Below the pieces are notes generated by a model that worked only from the letters and a program-made list of their open reading frames with translations, had not been told where the DNA came from and ran no database searches. DNA of 64,000 bases from Trichobilharzia szidati (lineage: Eukaryota; Platyhelminthes; Trematoda; Strigeidida; Schistosomatidae), in the NCBI GenBank assembly GCA_944472155.2, contig OX235271.1:25862977-25926976 (forward strand). Reading direction: 5' to 3'. The position numbers and the translations under genes were made by a program. This document shows, one piece after another, positions 45,066 to 56,512 of the stretch (positions are counted from its first letter, which is position 1; each line of letters begins with the position of its first letter).

Positions 45066-45912
45066 CAAGCATAAGCAAAAATATATAGGAGAGCAATTTA
45101 TATACGACTAACCAATGATTTCCAAACACAAAAGACGATTATATTATTTCAATATCTTTATTTATTAGATAAAGTTTGATGTCAGACGTATTCAAATGTA
45201 CATTCTACGGCTGAGTAAAAACATTTTTGAATCAATTTACTGATTAAAAACCCGACACCTCTTGTTTTAAAACTTCTGTCAATAAGTCGTTACATACAGA
45301 AGTCGGGACTTAGAAACCAATAGGTGTAGGTTTCTTATCTTGCGAGTATTGATTGAGGTGTATAAATTAGGGGTATGAAATAATACAACTCTGCGGTACA
45401 CTGAAGTGAAATATTGTCGTCGTGTTGTCTTGAAACAAGATTCCTCGGCTGTTCAAAAATAATTTGTGGGACTTGTGTCTGAAATTCCACTTTATGTCAC
45501 TCATTTTCACTTAGCTGAAACATAAAGTTTTTTGACATAAGGGAGTTATTTATCTGTTGGATGTTACGCAGTTCAGCTGTCCGTTTCCTTATGTGTTTAG
45601 CGATATACACCACTGATTACATCCTGTTTTTAGTAGAACATACCTAACATCTGAAATTTAAATACCTCACTGAAGTTAAGTGTATGATCAAGGTCTTTGT
45701 ACATTCAGTCAATGGATATTTTAACAACGGTCAAATAGGCTAAAGTTAAACATGATTTTGCTCTAAAAAGTCCTGTAATATATTCAAATGCGTTATCGTT
45801 CACAATATTATATAACTGAACAATACAAGGTAGATTAGTTTTCAAATTGAGCACACATTCAGAAAAGATTACGCATGGATACTACCAGTTCTTTATAGTC
45901 CGAAATTTCGCT
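45066..45912. other. Unassigned spacer
   Basis: About 850 bases with no recognised motif. Confidence 0.4.
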
Positions 45913-47236
45913 TATTATTATTATGATATTATTATTGTCTCCTTTAAATCCTAGAGAAACACAGGGTTTCAGCCGCACGTTTCCATTACGTTCAGTTCTC
46001 CACCAGCGCTTTCATCTAGCTCGAGCAATGGCCTGGCGTGTGATGTCACTTGATGGTCCTCTCGGAGTATGGCCAACCCACCTCCATTTCCTCTTAAATG
46101 TTTGTTGCACAATTGCTTCCTAATTAGTTGCTCCCAGAGATCACACATTACTGCTGATCTTTTCTGGCCATCCGATCTTCAGCGAAGAATGGAGCGAAGA
46201 CAGCTGTTGATGAAGGTCTGTAGTTTGTTCGAAGTGCTCTTCGTGATGCGCCAAGTCTCTGACCCGCATAATAAGTAGCACTGACTTCACACTGGAGTTG
46301 AAAATCCGCATCTTATTTTTGATGCTGAGTGTTGTTGACCTCCACACAGACTTGAGAGTAGTGAAAGCTTGTCTTGCTTTTCCGATTCTTGCTTTGATAT
46401 CCTCGTCAGTTACGTTCGCCTGTAGTTGAAACGATGCTTCCCAGGTAAGTTGGTAGGTGAAGGAGGTTGCTTCTTTCAGATTTCTCCTATTTATACTGGC
46501 TGTTGTCTGTTGCTGTTGTTGCTGTTGGTGTTTGGCCAGGAATCTTCTTCACCTCTGTTTGCTCTATTCACCTGAAGTTATATCCTCTCTGGATGCTTCT
46601 TGTGCCAACTTGTTGCTTTTCACTTGCATATCTTCCAGTTTGTGGGAAATCAGACATATATCAAATCGGCGAAGTCCAGATCCTCCAAGTACTTTGTGTG
46701 ACTCCATTTTATGCCTGTTTCCTAGCTGCTCCCCTCTGACTGTCGCATTATCCAATCTATCGCAGTCAGGAAAATCATTGGAGATAGTAGGCAGCCAGCG
46801 CAGCTTGTCTTACTCCTGTCTTCACTTCGAAGGATTCCGTGAGTTTCCCGTTGTGGATTGCTTGGCATGCAGCATTGTCGTACAACTGTTGGATGAGATG
46901 TATAATTGTTGGCGGCACCTCATAGTAGCGAAGTAGTTGCCAAATCACCTCTTGATGGACGCTGTCGGTCTTTTCAAAGTCGATGAAGTTGAGATAGAGA
47001 GGTGACTGCCATTCCAAGCTCTTTTCAATGATGATAAGTAGTGTTGCAAGTTGACCGATGCATGACTTGCTCCTCCTGAATCCAGCCTGTTCCGGTCGAG
47101 GTTTTTCATTCATGGAATGCTTGATTCTCTCCAGAAGGATGCCGCTTAGTATTTTGCTTTAGGTAGATATGAGTATTATGCTGCGCCAATCCTTGCATTG
47201 TCTTAAGTTTCCTTTCTTTGGCAGTCTGATTACACG
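45913..47236 (-). mobile_element. RTE subfamily B, longest RT remnant
   Basis: Minus-strand copy reaching furthest 5' among the B elements (about 47236). It includes the fingers block IRLPKKGNLRQCKDWR, SKILSGILLERI, RPEQAGFRRSKSC, block A (YLNFIDFEKTDSV, with the catalytic FEKAFD motif damaged by a deletion), LLRYYEVPPTIIHLIQQLYD and block B (GVRQAALAA, damaged). The FADD box is broken (GLRRFDICLISHK frame). Connector, C-terminus and tail follow to 45913. No catalytic block is intact. Confidence 0.87.
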
Positions 47237-48146
47237 TAAGTAACAAGTGGAATTAGAATATAGATAACTGTGTATAATTAAGTTTTGGAGGTTGTAACAG
47301 TTTGTTTACATAACTAAGTGTTATTTAATTACAGTGATCAAACGTAAACAGGTGTTTTGGTCGCCTTTTTATCAGTATCTGCTCACGAATAAATGAAGAC
47401 AAAAACCTAAAAGAAGTAAGGATTGTAAATAAAAATCATAACAAACTGTTGGGTAAACAAGTTGAAAAGAATGGGCATATTTGGATGGATTTTATCAGTC
47501 ACAATAAGCTTAGCATGAAGTTTGGTTAGCAAATAAAGTCACATAGCTTTTTTGATAACACACATCGATCCAAAAGGCTTATTATTCATGCATGCGTATA
47601 ATTCGTAGTACAGGGATACATAATAATAAGACGAAACGTGATAAACAAACTCCAGGCTGTGTTATTATTAAATTAATAGAAATTATTTGGATTTCATTGA
47701 GATTTGTTGAGTGCGGAGTTTTCACTACGTGACTTTATTACATCCTCATTGACGAAGAAGAAGAAGAAGCCTTCTTGATCACATCAGTGATTAAGATGTT
47801 ACTCAGTGTGATCATAATCAAAGCTCAAAAAGCAATGAACATCCTCATCTCAGCATATATAGATCTTCTTGGTTATTTCAGTTTCAAATAGATGTTTAGT
47901 TACTACAAGTTATTTCAAGCCTTTTGGTTTCATGACATAACTGAGTTTTTAAGAAAATTATAATTCATGTCCAACACAACACAGTAAATTTCTTAACATA
48001 TCCAGTTTGCTGTGTATTCGTTGTCGTTACTCCAGAAAGAACTAACTGATCAGTCACCAGTGGCACACATAAAACATGAAGACACCAGCTGAAATTGGTC
48101 TTCTAAGAATCGTCTTATTTTATCGCTTGCAGTTTCTCACCTGGTT
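47237..48146. other. Unassigned spacer
   Basis: A GAA microsatellite lies at about 47754-47768. The rest of this stretch, which separates two opposed RTE B copies, is unrecognised. Confidence 0.4.
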
Positions 48147-48835
48147 TCGAAGATGATAAATGGAAGGAACTTGAGAGAAACAACCTCTTTTACCTACCTG
48201 CGAAGCATCATTTCAACTACAGGCGAACGGAACTGACGAGGATATCAAAGCAAGAATCAGAAAAGCAAGACAAGCTTTCATTACTCTCAAGTCTGTGTGG
48301 AGGTCAACAGCACTCAGCATCAAAAATAACATCCGGATTTTCAACTCCAATGTGAAGTCAGTGCTACTTAACATACGGATCAGATACTTGCACTGCGCGT
48401 CATAAAGAGCGTCACAAACAAACTACAGGCCTTCATTAACAGTTGTCTTCGCTCAATACTCAAGATCAGATGGCCGGCCAGTAAAGATCAGCAACAGGGG
48501 GGATCTCTGGCAATGAGCGAACCAACCCAGCAGGAACCGATTGTGAAACAAATAGGCAGGAAGAAATGCAGATGGATTGGCTGGCCATACTCTGAGGAAA
48601 CCATCAAGTGACATCACTAGACAAGCGATCGCTCGAGTGGAAACCGAAAGAGAAGCAGCGAGTTAGTCGTCAGTTCGAGGGTGACATGGAGGTGGAGGTG
48701 ATGTGAAGAGGAGATGAAAGCATGTGGGCAGACGTGGAGCCAGGTTAAAACTTGGCAGAGAGCCGAACGCAATGGAGACTCATGGCTAGAGCCCTATGTT
48801 CCTCTATGAATTAAAGGAAACAATAATAATAATAC
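48147..48835 (+). mobile_element. RTE subfamily B 3' end
   Basis: Plus-strand copy beginning at the connector ('ggaaggaacttgagagaaac', then 'tcaactacaggcgaacg'). It continues through the FNSNVKSV and SILKIRWPA blocks to the tail 'gagccctatgttcctcta'. A GGGG insertion near 48497 and other indels break the frame. Confidence 0.86.
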
Positions 48836-50204
48836 AATAAAAACTTAAAAGTTAAGGGAATAAATACATCCAGTCCCATGTTAACGATCTTATATGTAAA
48901 TATTTTTTATGGTTTAATAGTTTCAACTTTTTCATTAAGAATTATATGTCCAAAAGTTAGATGATGTATGGAATTCTGTCTACATGAAATAACTATCTGC
49001 AGTCGCTTGCAGTAATGGTGAATAACGCGATCTCTGTGATCACTGAGGTCAAGATATTGTCAAACCAGTTAGTCAATTCTAGTACGCACAACCTTCACTG
49101 CGCTCCAATCAACCCTAACTCATATACTACATCATAATATTAAAAAATAAACACTTTTCGTTGAACCAAGATCATCGCTAAGGGGAGAAACAATGCATAC
49201 ACACAGTTAATACCTTCATGAACAAGAAAGCTGTTGTGTAAATCACTAAGCAGAAAACGTAAGTATGCTTTGCGTAGGAAAATATTTCTTAAATATGCTT
49301 TTCTTCAGTCTATTCATAACAATATTTGGTGTTTTTTGGATACATTAAGAAGTCTACAACCAGTTGTAGTTTTCTATCTTCCACCTACTCTTTTCATTAA
49401 CAAGGATTTATGCCAATCTCAAGTTATAATCTTACATTTCTTGTATTAAGGTACTGACATGGTTGGTTATGTCCTTATCAGACTACAGATAGTAGTTACA
49501 TGAAACTTTTTTCTCTCAAAGAGACAGTCTGCATATATAATAACGTGTCTTTAAATTTTAATTTTAACTCCGAATCAGAATATTTCGTTTTAATTACACA
49601 AGACACCAAGTCTAAAAACAAGAGATGGATCATTCCCATTCTCACAACTTCTCAGTTTTACTTCTGAATAGAACGAACTAGGTATCACAGCCAAACAGTA
49701 AAGACTGTATTTCTATAAGTTATGTTAGAAGAGCCAATAGTTCTACTTAAATAGTTCTAGTAAAAAGCTGCGTGAAAAAAAGTCTAAAATGCGATATTAT
49801 AGGGAAAAATTGAGGCAAAACTATTTTAGTTCATACGAGAAATTTACTCAAACTAATTAACAATTGCCAAACTCGCAGTTACACAACTCAAGCTGAGAAG
49901 TCGGTTATAGTTTTCTTTGGAAGCCAAAATGATTCAGATGTCGGAGTGTAACCAGCTTGAAACCATATGTAAGAATTAAGAAAGCAAGCCATATACCACG
50001 GTAGTTTGTACCGCTGATTGATATGTACCAATTGGTCGCCCTTTAACTACCAATTGTAGTATCAAGCAGGTCACATATTATGATTTGAATATTTCTGGTT
50101 TCTAGGGAATGCTTTGATGTCTCTCACCTCGTACTCAGTAAGCTGAAAATGACACATTTGATTCGATATACTACCAGTTCTTCAGATTAGCTAGCTGGAA
50201 TTCA
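48836..50204. other. Unassigned spacer
   Basis: About 1.4 kb of AT-rich DNA. The plus-strand frame 49234-49449 is the longest and has no recognised motif. Confidence 0.4.
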
Positions 50205-50440
50205 AGTGGTGTGAAATGGCTTGGCTCTCTGAGCTAAGTCAAAATGGATAAACAGATGATGTGGCCGGCCACAAACAAGAGATCTGAGACTCTGCTTAAT
50301 GTCCATGAATTCTAACTTCTAATAATTCGTGATTTTAGTGCTGCCAGCGGCCAATGTCATCGGTGAATATTTGTTTTCAATCCCGACTGGGTGGATCCCG
50401 TTAGTCATGACTCCTGACTAGAACTCCAAACAACTTACTT
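50205..50440 (-). mobile_element. SINE family B 5' segment
   Basis: Contains the family B 5' segment ('catgaattctaacttc', 'gtgattttagtgctgcc', 'gtgaatatttgttttcaa'; compare 28925-29045). The tRNA-like part and ribozyme are missing or unrecognisable. Confidence 0.5.
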
Positions 50441-50529
50441 TTGTAGCCAGTCATAAGCGAGTATCAGAGAAATGAAGACAAATAAACATCGAAGACATTG
50501 ACTGGTGTTCGCAATCAAATCACTAATTG

Positions 50530-50712
50530 GTAGAAGGTAAAATTCATGGACTATGCATTTTCTTGGGTTCCAGTGGCTTAACGCCTTGTAATCGGAGGTT
50601 CCTGGCTTTTAACTCCAGTAGGTTTGTATTGCCGACGAGTTCTAAACTAGAGAAAAGCACCTGTCTAGTACCTTTTGGTTCTTCAACAGATGCAATTTCA
50701 TGATCAACCATT
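50530..50712 (+). mobile_element. SINE family B, decayed
   Basis: 'gttccagtggcttaacg' (A box region), GGCTTTTAACTCC (degraded B box), then 'gacgagttctaaactagag' and 'aaaagcacctgtc', the eroded hammerhead. The minus-strand 95-codon frame over it is not a gene. Confidence 0.55.
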
Positions 50713-50934
50713 AAAAAAATCGAATCCCTGAAAATAAGCTCTTGAAAACATTCAGAAATAGTGAAAGATGACAATATTAAGTACATAGTGGAATTCTTAA
50801 ACGTCAAGTAATCAGAAGGATGAAAAACCAACGGAATTCAGATTACACGTAGTTTATGAACCAGCAGAGAAATTTATTAGACAGACTCTTAGCTTTGACC
50901 GCTATTTCAAAGAAACAGACAAGCTCATTGATAT

Positions 50935-51125
50935 AAGAATAAAACTTGGGCACTGTGGTAGAGTGTAATTCCATTATGGATAAATTTTATTTTGATAAAG
51001 TCTCACAGTGTTATACAGTAATATTTACTGATGACGTTTCGAGCACAATTTATTGCTCATAATCATATCAAGGTAATCACACGACTTCTTAAAATCATTT
51101 ACATAGTTCCATTGTTTTTCACTTG
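50935..51125 (-). mobile_element. PLE family 5 3' end, head to head with the next element
   Basis: The minus strand encodes KQWNYVNDF, KKSCDYLDMIMSNKLCSKRHQ, a stop, and the 3' terminus ending with the complement of 'ctgtggtagagtgtaatt'. It faces the plus-strand element that follows, making an inverted arm. Confidence 0.75.
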
Positions 51126-51990
51126 ATTTTCACTTGATTTGACTACTGATAATGACACTAAGCAGCACAAAAAAAGATCTAAATAATGTAATAAAACAGA
51201 TAGAGGAGGCGTTGGTGTTAAATAACTATCCTTTAAAATTCATCAGGAAGATTGAAAAACGCCAAAAGAAAAATAAAAAGAATTGTGAAACTGGTAATAG
51301 TAGCATAAATAAGAGAGAATATAAGTCATCTACAGTTATACCATATAAAGAGGGGACATCTGAGACCCTACGTAGGATTCTTAATAAAGCAGGAATTAGA
51401 GTGGCATTTAAACCTAAAAACTCACTCAGGTTGGACAAGCTCTGTAGGTAAAAGGACCCAGTGGACCCAATTAGACAAAATAATATAGTTTACGAAATAC
51501 CCTGCAATGACTGTGAGTCAGGTCAACTACATAGGTCAAACTAGTAGGTCAGGGGTAGTCAGATTGTCAGAACATAAGAATTTAGCTAAGGTAAGAATGG
51601 TTGACCCAGAGAAGATAAGTAATTTAGAAAAAAGCTCGGCAATTGCAATGCATGCATTAACACACAACCACACAATAGGGTGGGAGAGGGTTAAAATTCT
51701 AAAAAGTAATCTAGGTAGGTGGAAAGAGAGGTTGATTACTGAATCCTTGTTCATCGAATCTACACCCAACACATCCAATATGAATGAATCATCACTCATA
51801 CCTGAAATATGGAAAATAATACTACCAATCAAATCAAGTGAAAAACAGTGGAATTATATAAATGAATTTAGGAAGTCGTGTGATTACGCTGATATGATTA
51901 TGAGCAATGAATTGTGCTCAAAACGTCATCAGTAAACATTAGCGTATAACACTGTGAGACAAAATTTACCCATAAGGGAAAACAGACAGG
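51126..51990 (+). mobile_element. PLE family 5, linker plus GIY-YIG, plus strand
   Basis: 5'-truncated Penelope-like element. The frame runs from the RT-EN linker to the C-terminus, and its 3' end (51893-51985) is the inverted counterpart of the minus-strand end at 50935-51125. It thus resembles a PLE flanked by inverted arms. Confidence 0.78.
51152..51935 (+). pseudogene. PLE GIY-YIG endonuclease, one frameshift
   Basis: The first frame (51152-51448) has IEEALVLNNYPLKFIRKIEK (linker) and SSTVIPYKEGTSETLRRILN followed by VAFKPKNSLR. Past a stop the sequence continues as NIVYEIPCNDC (GIY half). It then shifts frame to VNYIGQTSRSGVVRLSEHKN (YIG half with catalytic Arg and the EHK block) and SSAIAMHALTHNHTIGW. 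It ends NELCSKRHQ inside the terminal arm. The catalytic Tyr, Gly, Arg and EH residues are all visible, so one frameshift and one stop inactivate an otherwise recognisable nuclease. The RT domain is lost. Confidence 0.82.
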
Positions 51991-52604
51991 CTCTCAAACC
52001 AGATGATTTCATCAAGAAATAAAAATTTGAAAACATTTTCTGAAATAGATATAGCAACTTTTAATAGGGTTATTTTTCTAGATATACGATGTAATACTTT
52101 CGCCACACATAAATAAAGTAGTGAGATATGGAATCGGTCGAGATAATAATTCAGACGAATGAAAGACAGAAGTCGACCGAATACAGAAAAAAAGGCAAGA
52201 ATGACAATTTCAATCTGACCTGTCTACAAGACCCAAGTTCAGCGGAAATGTTTTATAAGTTCACAAAGGCTTCTAAACATAGTATCTATCATTTGGAAAA
52301 TACATTATTGAAAAATTTCTGTAATGTTAACAAGAATAGGCCTGACCTAATTCAATTGTGTACAAAACATTAGTTCATCTCACGCCGCTAAATTCACATA
52401 TTGACAAGTAAACTTTATTCCTGTTCACTTCAAAAACTAAGCCTTTCATTCAGAAATGCAAAAGGAAAAGTTGAATTGCTGTAAAATGCAGAACAGAAGC
52501 TTCAGAAGTAGAACTGCTGACTGAAAAATGAAACTTATTTGTTCAATTGGCTTTTATTTTGAATTACAGCAAAACGAAGTGTAATTAACTGAAGTAAATT
52601 GTTG
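51991..52604. other. Unassigned spacer
   Basis: A plus-strand frame of 81 codons (52128-52373) is unrecognised. Confidence 0.4.
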
Positions 52605-52795
52605 GACAGTGACTAGAAGTAGAATCCCAGGATTTGCATTTCATCCTGTTTGGGACTCGTCATCTGAGTGTACCTATGAGTGATGGTCTTCCCTCCTGGG
52701 CTGGAAACCCATGCCTGTAGTTTCAGACGCCAAAGCGTTATCCACTAGACCACTTTGGCCAAGAGGGCCACCTCTTGTGCAACGGGTCTTATTTA
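52605..52795 (-). mobile_element. Sm-alpha-type SINE with degraded hammerhead
   Basis: The minus strand begins with a tRNA-like region GGCCAAAGTGGTCTAGTGG (A box TGGTCTAGTGG) and a B-box-like GGGTTTCCAGCCC. The hammerhead region and 'ctgggattctacttctag' follow, matching the Sm-alpha tail 'ctggattctactgctag' of 53226-53520. Confidence 0.75.
52625..52680 (-). ncRNA. Hammerhead, Sm-alpha type, C3 changed
   Basis: Stem I CTCAG/CTGGG (with a T:G wobble) is paired. The first core block reads ATGACGA, so position 3 is A instead of C. Stem II GTCC/GGAT is paired with one wobble. GAAA is intact, stem III is weak (AT/AT), and the cleavage site is ATC. Confidence 0.55.
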
Positions 52796-52796
52796 T

Positions 52797-52960
52797 TGAT
52801 ATAAGTACGAAACTTGGGCACTGTGGTAGAGTGTAACTCCATTATGGATAAGATTTTATTTTGATAAATCACACAGTGTTATACAGTAATATTAACTGAT
52901 GACGTTTCGAGCACAATTTATTGCTCATAATCATATCAAGTTACTCACACAACTTTTTCT
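52797..52960 (-). mobile_element. PLE family 5 solo 3' end
   Basis: Same terminus as 50935-51125, in the same orientation. The plus strand reads 'gggcactgtggtagagtgta', then 'ctgatgacgtttcgagca'. No coding part upstream is recognisable. Confidence 0.7.
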
Positions 52961-53225
52961 TTCATTTACATATATGTATGGAATTGATTAGATATTGGAA
53001 TCAAAATCAGTATGAGATAATGTACATTCAGAGATAATAATATGAGTTATTGATCAAATACAATTAGATGGCAAATAAGACGAATGTTCTTATAGTTATA
53101 ATAAGTAATTTGTAAGAATGTTGTGATTTGCTTGAACTGAAATAGAATTTTGAGTTTATTTATTATCCTCTTCTGATTATTTAATTCAATTTAGATCTTT
53201 CCATCGATTGAATTAAATAACTTGA

Positions 53226-53520
53226 AAGACCCATCGCACAATAGGTGCCTGTCGTTGCGCAAGTGTTCTAGTGGGTAGTGCTTTGGTATTGGAAACTGTG
53301 GGCAACAGGCTCGAGACTTGGTGGGAACATGATCACTCACTGCGGAACGCAGGTACATTCAATCGCCTGATGAGCCCCAAATAGGACGAAATGCGCATCC
53401 TGGATTCTACTGCTAGTCGCCATCTACTAACCGACTTCAAGCTACATGACCAGACATTGTCGAAGCATTTGCACAAAGAGCCAACATGTCGACCTGAGAC
53501 TGATCAATTCGGTTGAATCA
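53226..53520 (+). mobile_element. Sm-alpha SINE
   Basis: Plus-strand SINE with a tRNA-like promoter ('gttctagtgggtagtgc' as A box region, GGCTCGAGACTT as B box), the Sm-alpha hammerhead and its signature downstream 'catcctggattctactgcta'. Sm-alpha is an established schistosome SINE family, and this copy is the strongest taxonomic clue in the window. Ends are approximate. Confidence 0.85.
53350..53415 (+). ncRNA. Sm-alpha hammerhead ribozyme, mutated stems
   Basis: Core CTGATGA at 53367-53373 and GAAA at 53388-53391 are intact. The cleavage site ATC ends at 53399. Stem III is the self-complementary ATGCGCAT with no loop, typical of this family. Stem II GCCC/GGAC has one mismatch. Stem I has largely lost pairing between 53358-53366 and 53400-53408. 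Probably impaired. Confidence 0.8.
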
Positions 53521-54484
53521 GTCAACGGGAAAATTTTAGTTAAAATAAGTAAAGTGTAATTTCATCTTAATTAACTAGTTGTTGTAGGTGATTCAGTAAA
53601 GCACTGAATTTGTTACTCACAAAGTGTTTGTCATAACCGAGGTTTTCTTACGAAAATCATCTCACTCCTCTTTAGATTTCAGACTAAGCCTGTTCTAGAT
53701 AAACCAACGAACAATCCTAATAATTTCATCTCATATTCCGCCACTAATCAACACCAGTCAGAGAAACAATGAAAACCGAAAACACCATAAAGCCATTCCA
53801 CCCTAGCTGCGAACCCTTCAGAAGTGCATACCAGTAGTAATAGAAGTCAGTGGAGCCACAACATCATGGTTATGAGTCTAGCATGCTTTTCAATCAACCA
53901 ATATTTAGAATGCAGTTACCCGTTCAAATGCTTTACAGTTTGCAGCATTCAACACCATCTGCTTTCAGTATGACTAGAACAATCAGGAGGATTATAGCCG
54001 ATTCTCAGAACATTTTTATTCATTTTTCTCATTTACACTCTGCTTTCCGACATCTAGACATCATGGCAGTGAATGGTTTTGAGATTTTTCTTTAAAACAA
54101 TTACTGTTAACCATTCGCAAAATGAATGATAAGGAGATGTACTATAACATTTGTAAGTTAAGTTGATGTAAGAGAAATCCTGGGATGTGTTTTCAGTTGC
54201 CAGAGCAAGCGCAAACCTTTTCTACTTAGGCTGGATTCAACAATTCAATTATCATAGCCAAACGTAAATTAATACCAAGAGACATGCACCTTTAGACACC
54301 ACAATAACAGCGGACATACAACCCACTCCTTCTGAAAACGGTATTATAGTCCTCCAAGGTTTACTTACCTATTTGTTTATTGATCTGTTTAACTTTATAA
54401 TGATGAAAAACGCTGGACTCAAGGGAATCAGTCAAGTTGTCCACTATTTTTGGTTAGCCAAATGGATTGTATTTTAAAATATTC
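53521..54484. other. Unassigned spacer
   Basis: The 81-codon frame at 53850-54095 has no identifiable domain. No repeat recognised. Confidence 0.4.
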
Positions 54485-54760
54485 ATTTGTAGGGATTTCA
54501 TTGATTGGTTACAGGATTTCATCATGAGCTGACATAAGTTGGAGAATCATTAGAAAACCTTTAGGGAGTACTACACAGATGTTCCGTCCTAGTTTAGGGC
54601 TCTTTAACAGTACGTGACCACCACCGGGGTTCGAATCCAGGACCTTCTGGTTACAAGGCGAGCTCCTAGACCACTAAGCCACTGGGACTCGATCCAACGG
54701 CCAGCCCATGAATTCCAACTTTTGCCAATTCACGTCTTTTAGCTGCAAATCTCATAACAG
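54485..54760 (-). mobile_element. SINE family B
   Basis: Minus-strand copy with good tRNA-like boxes (TGGCTTAGTGG and GGATTCGAACCCC) and the 5' segment. The tail is 'tgagctgacataagtt' on the plus strand. The hammerhead is mutated: first block TTAAAGA, second GGAA in place of GAAA. Confidence 0.72.
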
Positions 54761-54864
54761 TGATCAGTATCAACTACAGTCATATTCCGTAGTAGATAAT
54801 TTCTTCCGTCTTATCGGTTGCTACTGGCGATATAAATATGCTGTTATAGTTACTTAGATTCTAA

Positions 54865-55740
54865 GCAATATGAGGAAACAGGCATAAAATGAACTCATAC
54901 AAAAAACTTGAAGGGTCTGGACTTCGCCGATGATGACATATGTCTGATTTCCCACAAACTGGAAGATATGCAACCGAAAAGCAACTAGTTGGCAGAAGAA
55001 GCATCAAAGATAGGACTTCAGGTGAACATAGAGAAAACAGAGATGATGAAGATTCCTGAGCAACACCACCAACAGCGACAAAAACAACAGAAAACAATCA
55101 GCGTAAATGGGAGGAACCTGAAAGAAAAAACCTCCTTAACCTATCTGGGAAGCATCGTTTCAACTACAGGCGAACGGAACTGACGAGGATATCAAAGTAA
55201 GAATCGGAAAAGCAAGACAAACTTTCACTACTCTCAAGTTTGTGTGGACGTCAACAGCACTCAGCATGAAAATGAAGATAAGATCCGGATTTTCAACTCC
55301 AATGTAAAGTCAGTGCTTCTAACTATACGGATCACAGACTTGCACTGCGCGTCATAAAGAGCACATCAAACAAACTACAGACCTTCATTAACAGTTGTCT
55401 TCGCTCACTACCACTCAAGATCAGATGGCCGGTCAGAAAAGATCAGCAACAGGGATCTTTGGGAGCGAACCAACCAGGAACCGATTGTGAAACAAATAGG
55501 CAGGAAACCATCAAGTGACATTACTAGACAAGCCATTGCTCGAGTGGAACCCGAAAGGGAAGCGGCGAGTTGGTCGTCAGTGCGAGGGTGGGTGACTTGG
55601 AGGAGGTGATGTGAAGAGGAGATGAAAATGTGTGGGCAGACTTGAAGCTAGGTGAAGACTGTAGCAGAGAAGCGAACGCGATGGATACGAACGGCTGAAG
55701 CCTTATGTTTCTCTAGGAATTAAAGGAAACAATAATAAAT
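54865..55740 (+). mobile_element. RTE subfamily B with FADD region
   Basis: Plus-strand copy starting near the end of the RT palm: GIKWTHTKN-like, then LDFADDDICLISHKLEDMQ with an extra Asp codon in the catalytic FADD box. It continues VNIEKTEMMKIP, a Gln-rich connector, TYLGSIVSTTG, and after several frameshifts the C-terminus, whose RKKWRW block is deleted. Tail at 55720. Confidence 0.86.
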
Positions 55741-56290
55741 AAATAATAAAAATGAACGGAGGAAGTGAAATGGAAAGAAGTGGAGCAGAATTTCAGGTGC
55801 TTTAAGAGTAAAACACGCAAATTTCATTCAGCCACATTATCTAATATTTACTCTTTCACTTCTGAAATTTTTCCTAAAGGTGTAACCAATAGATCTTTAC
55901 GCTATTTTCTCTTTATTTAATTGACTTAAGCAAACTAGTGGCCCATTCTATTTTGCTATTTAAAAATAACATGTCCACATTGATTTCTGAATAGGAAAAC
56001 TGGAATCCTTATTCATTCGACCAGAGTTAACTGTAAACGCCTCTTGTAGTATGTTCTTATTTATCTTTAAAGTCAGTTTCGCTGACCATCAAATAGCAGT
56101 TTACAGTAAACAAGTTATTTCCTTAACTTCTAGTTGGCCGGATATAATTATTCCAGCAAAGCATAACTACTGCAAAGATTAGAATAACTTACAAAATCCC
56201 TTTCTCAAGAATCATGCATATTTTGAACAGTTCATTAGGAACTTGACTGAAAAAATCAGGAGCCATCAAAGCTTTCCTGTTTTTGTTTTC
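55741..56290. other. Unassigned spacer
   Basis: Nothing recognised in this interval. Confidence 0.4.
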
Positions 56291-56512
56291 CTTCACGTTC
56301 CCCAGTGGAACATAGGCCTTCAAGCTAGTGGCTTGAAGTTTCTGTAGCAGTGTTTATTTTACAGGATGGGGTTGCTAACCTCATGCCCAACCTTTCCTCT
56401 TCACCAGCATTATTTCTGGCTTAGCGAGGTAAAGGAGTGCGTCTACCGGAGATCGAACCCCGGACCATGTGCATGGTCGGCGAGCGTCCTTACCGCTATG
56501 CCACCGACGCAC
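56291..56512 (-). mobile_element. SINE family A, well preserved
   Basis: Minus-strand copy close to the one at 22168-22398: GTGCGTCGGTGGCATAGCGG start, B box GGTTCGATCTCC, antisense RTE-leader body, hairpin CTTCAAGC...GCTTGAAG, tail. Confidence 0.88.

Noticed and set aside
47754..47768. Coding poly-acidic tract
   Set aside because: A short GAA microsatellite with no open frame of note around it.
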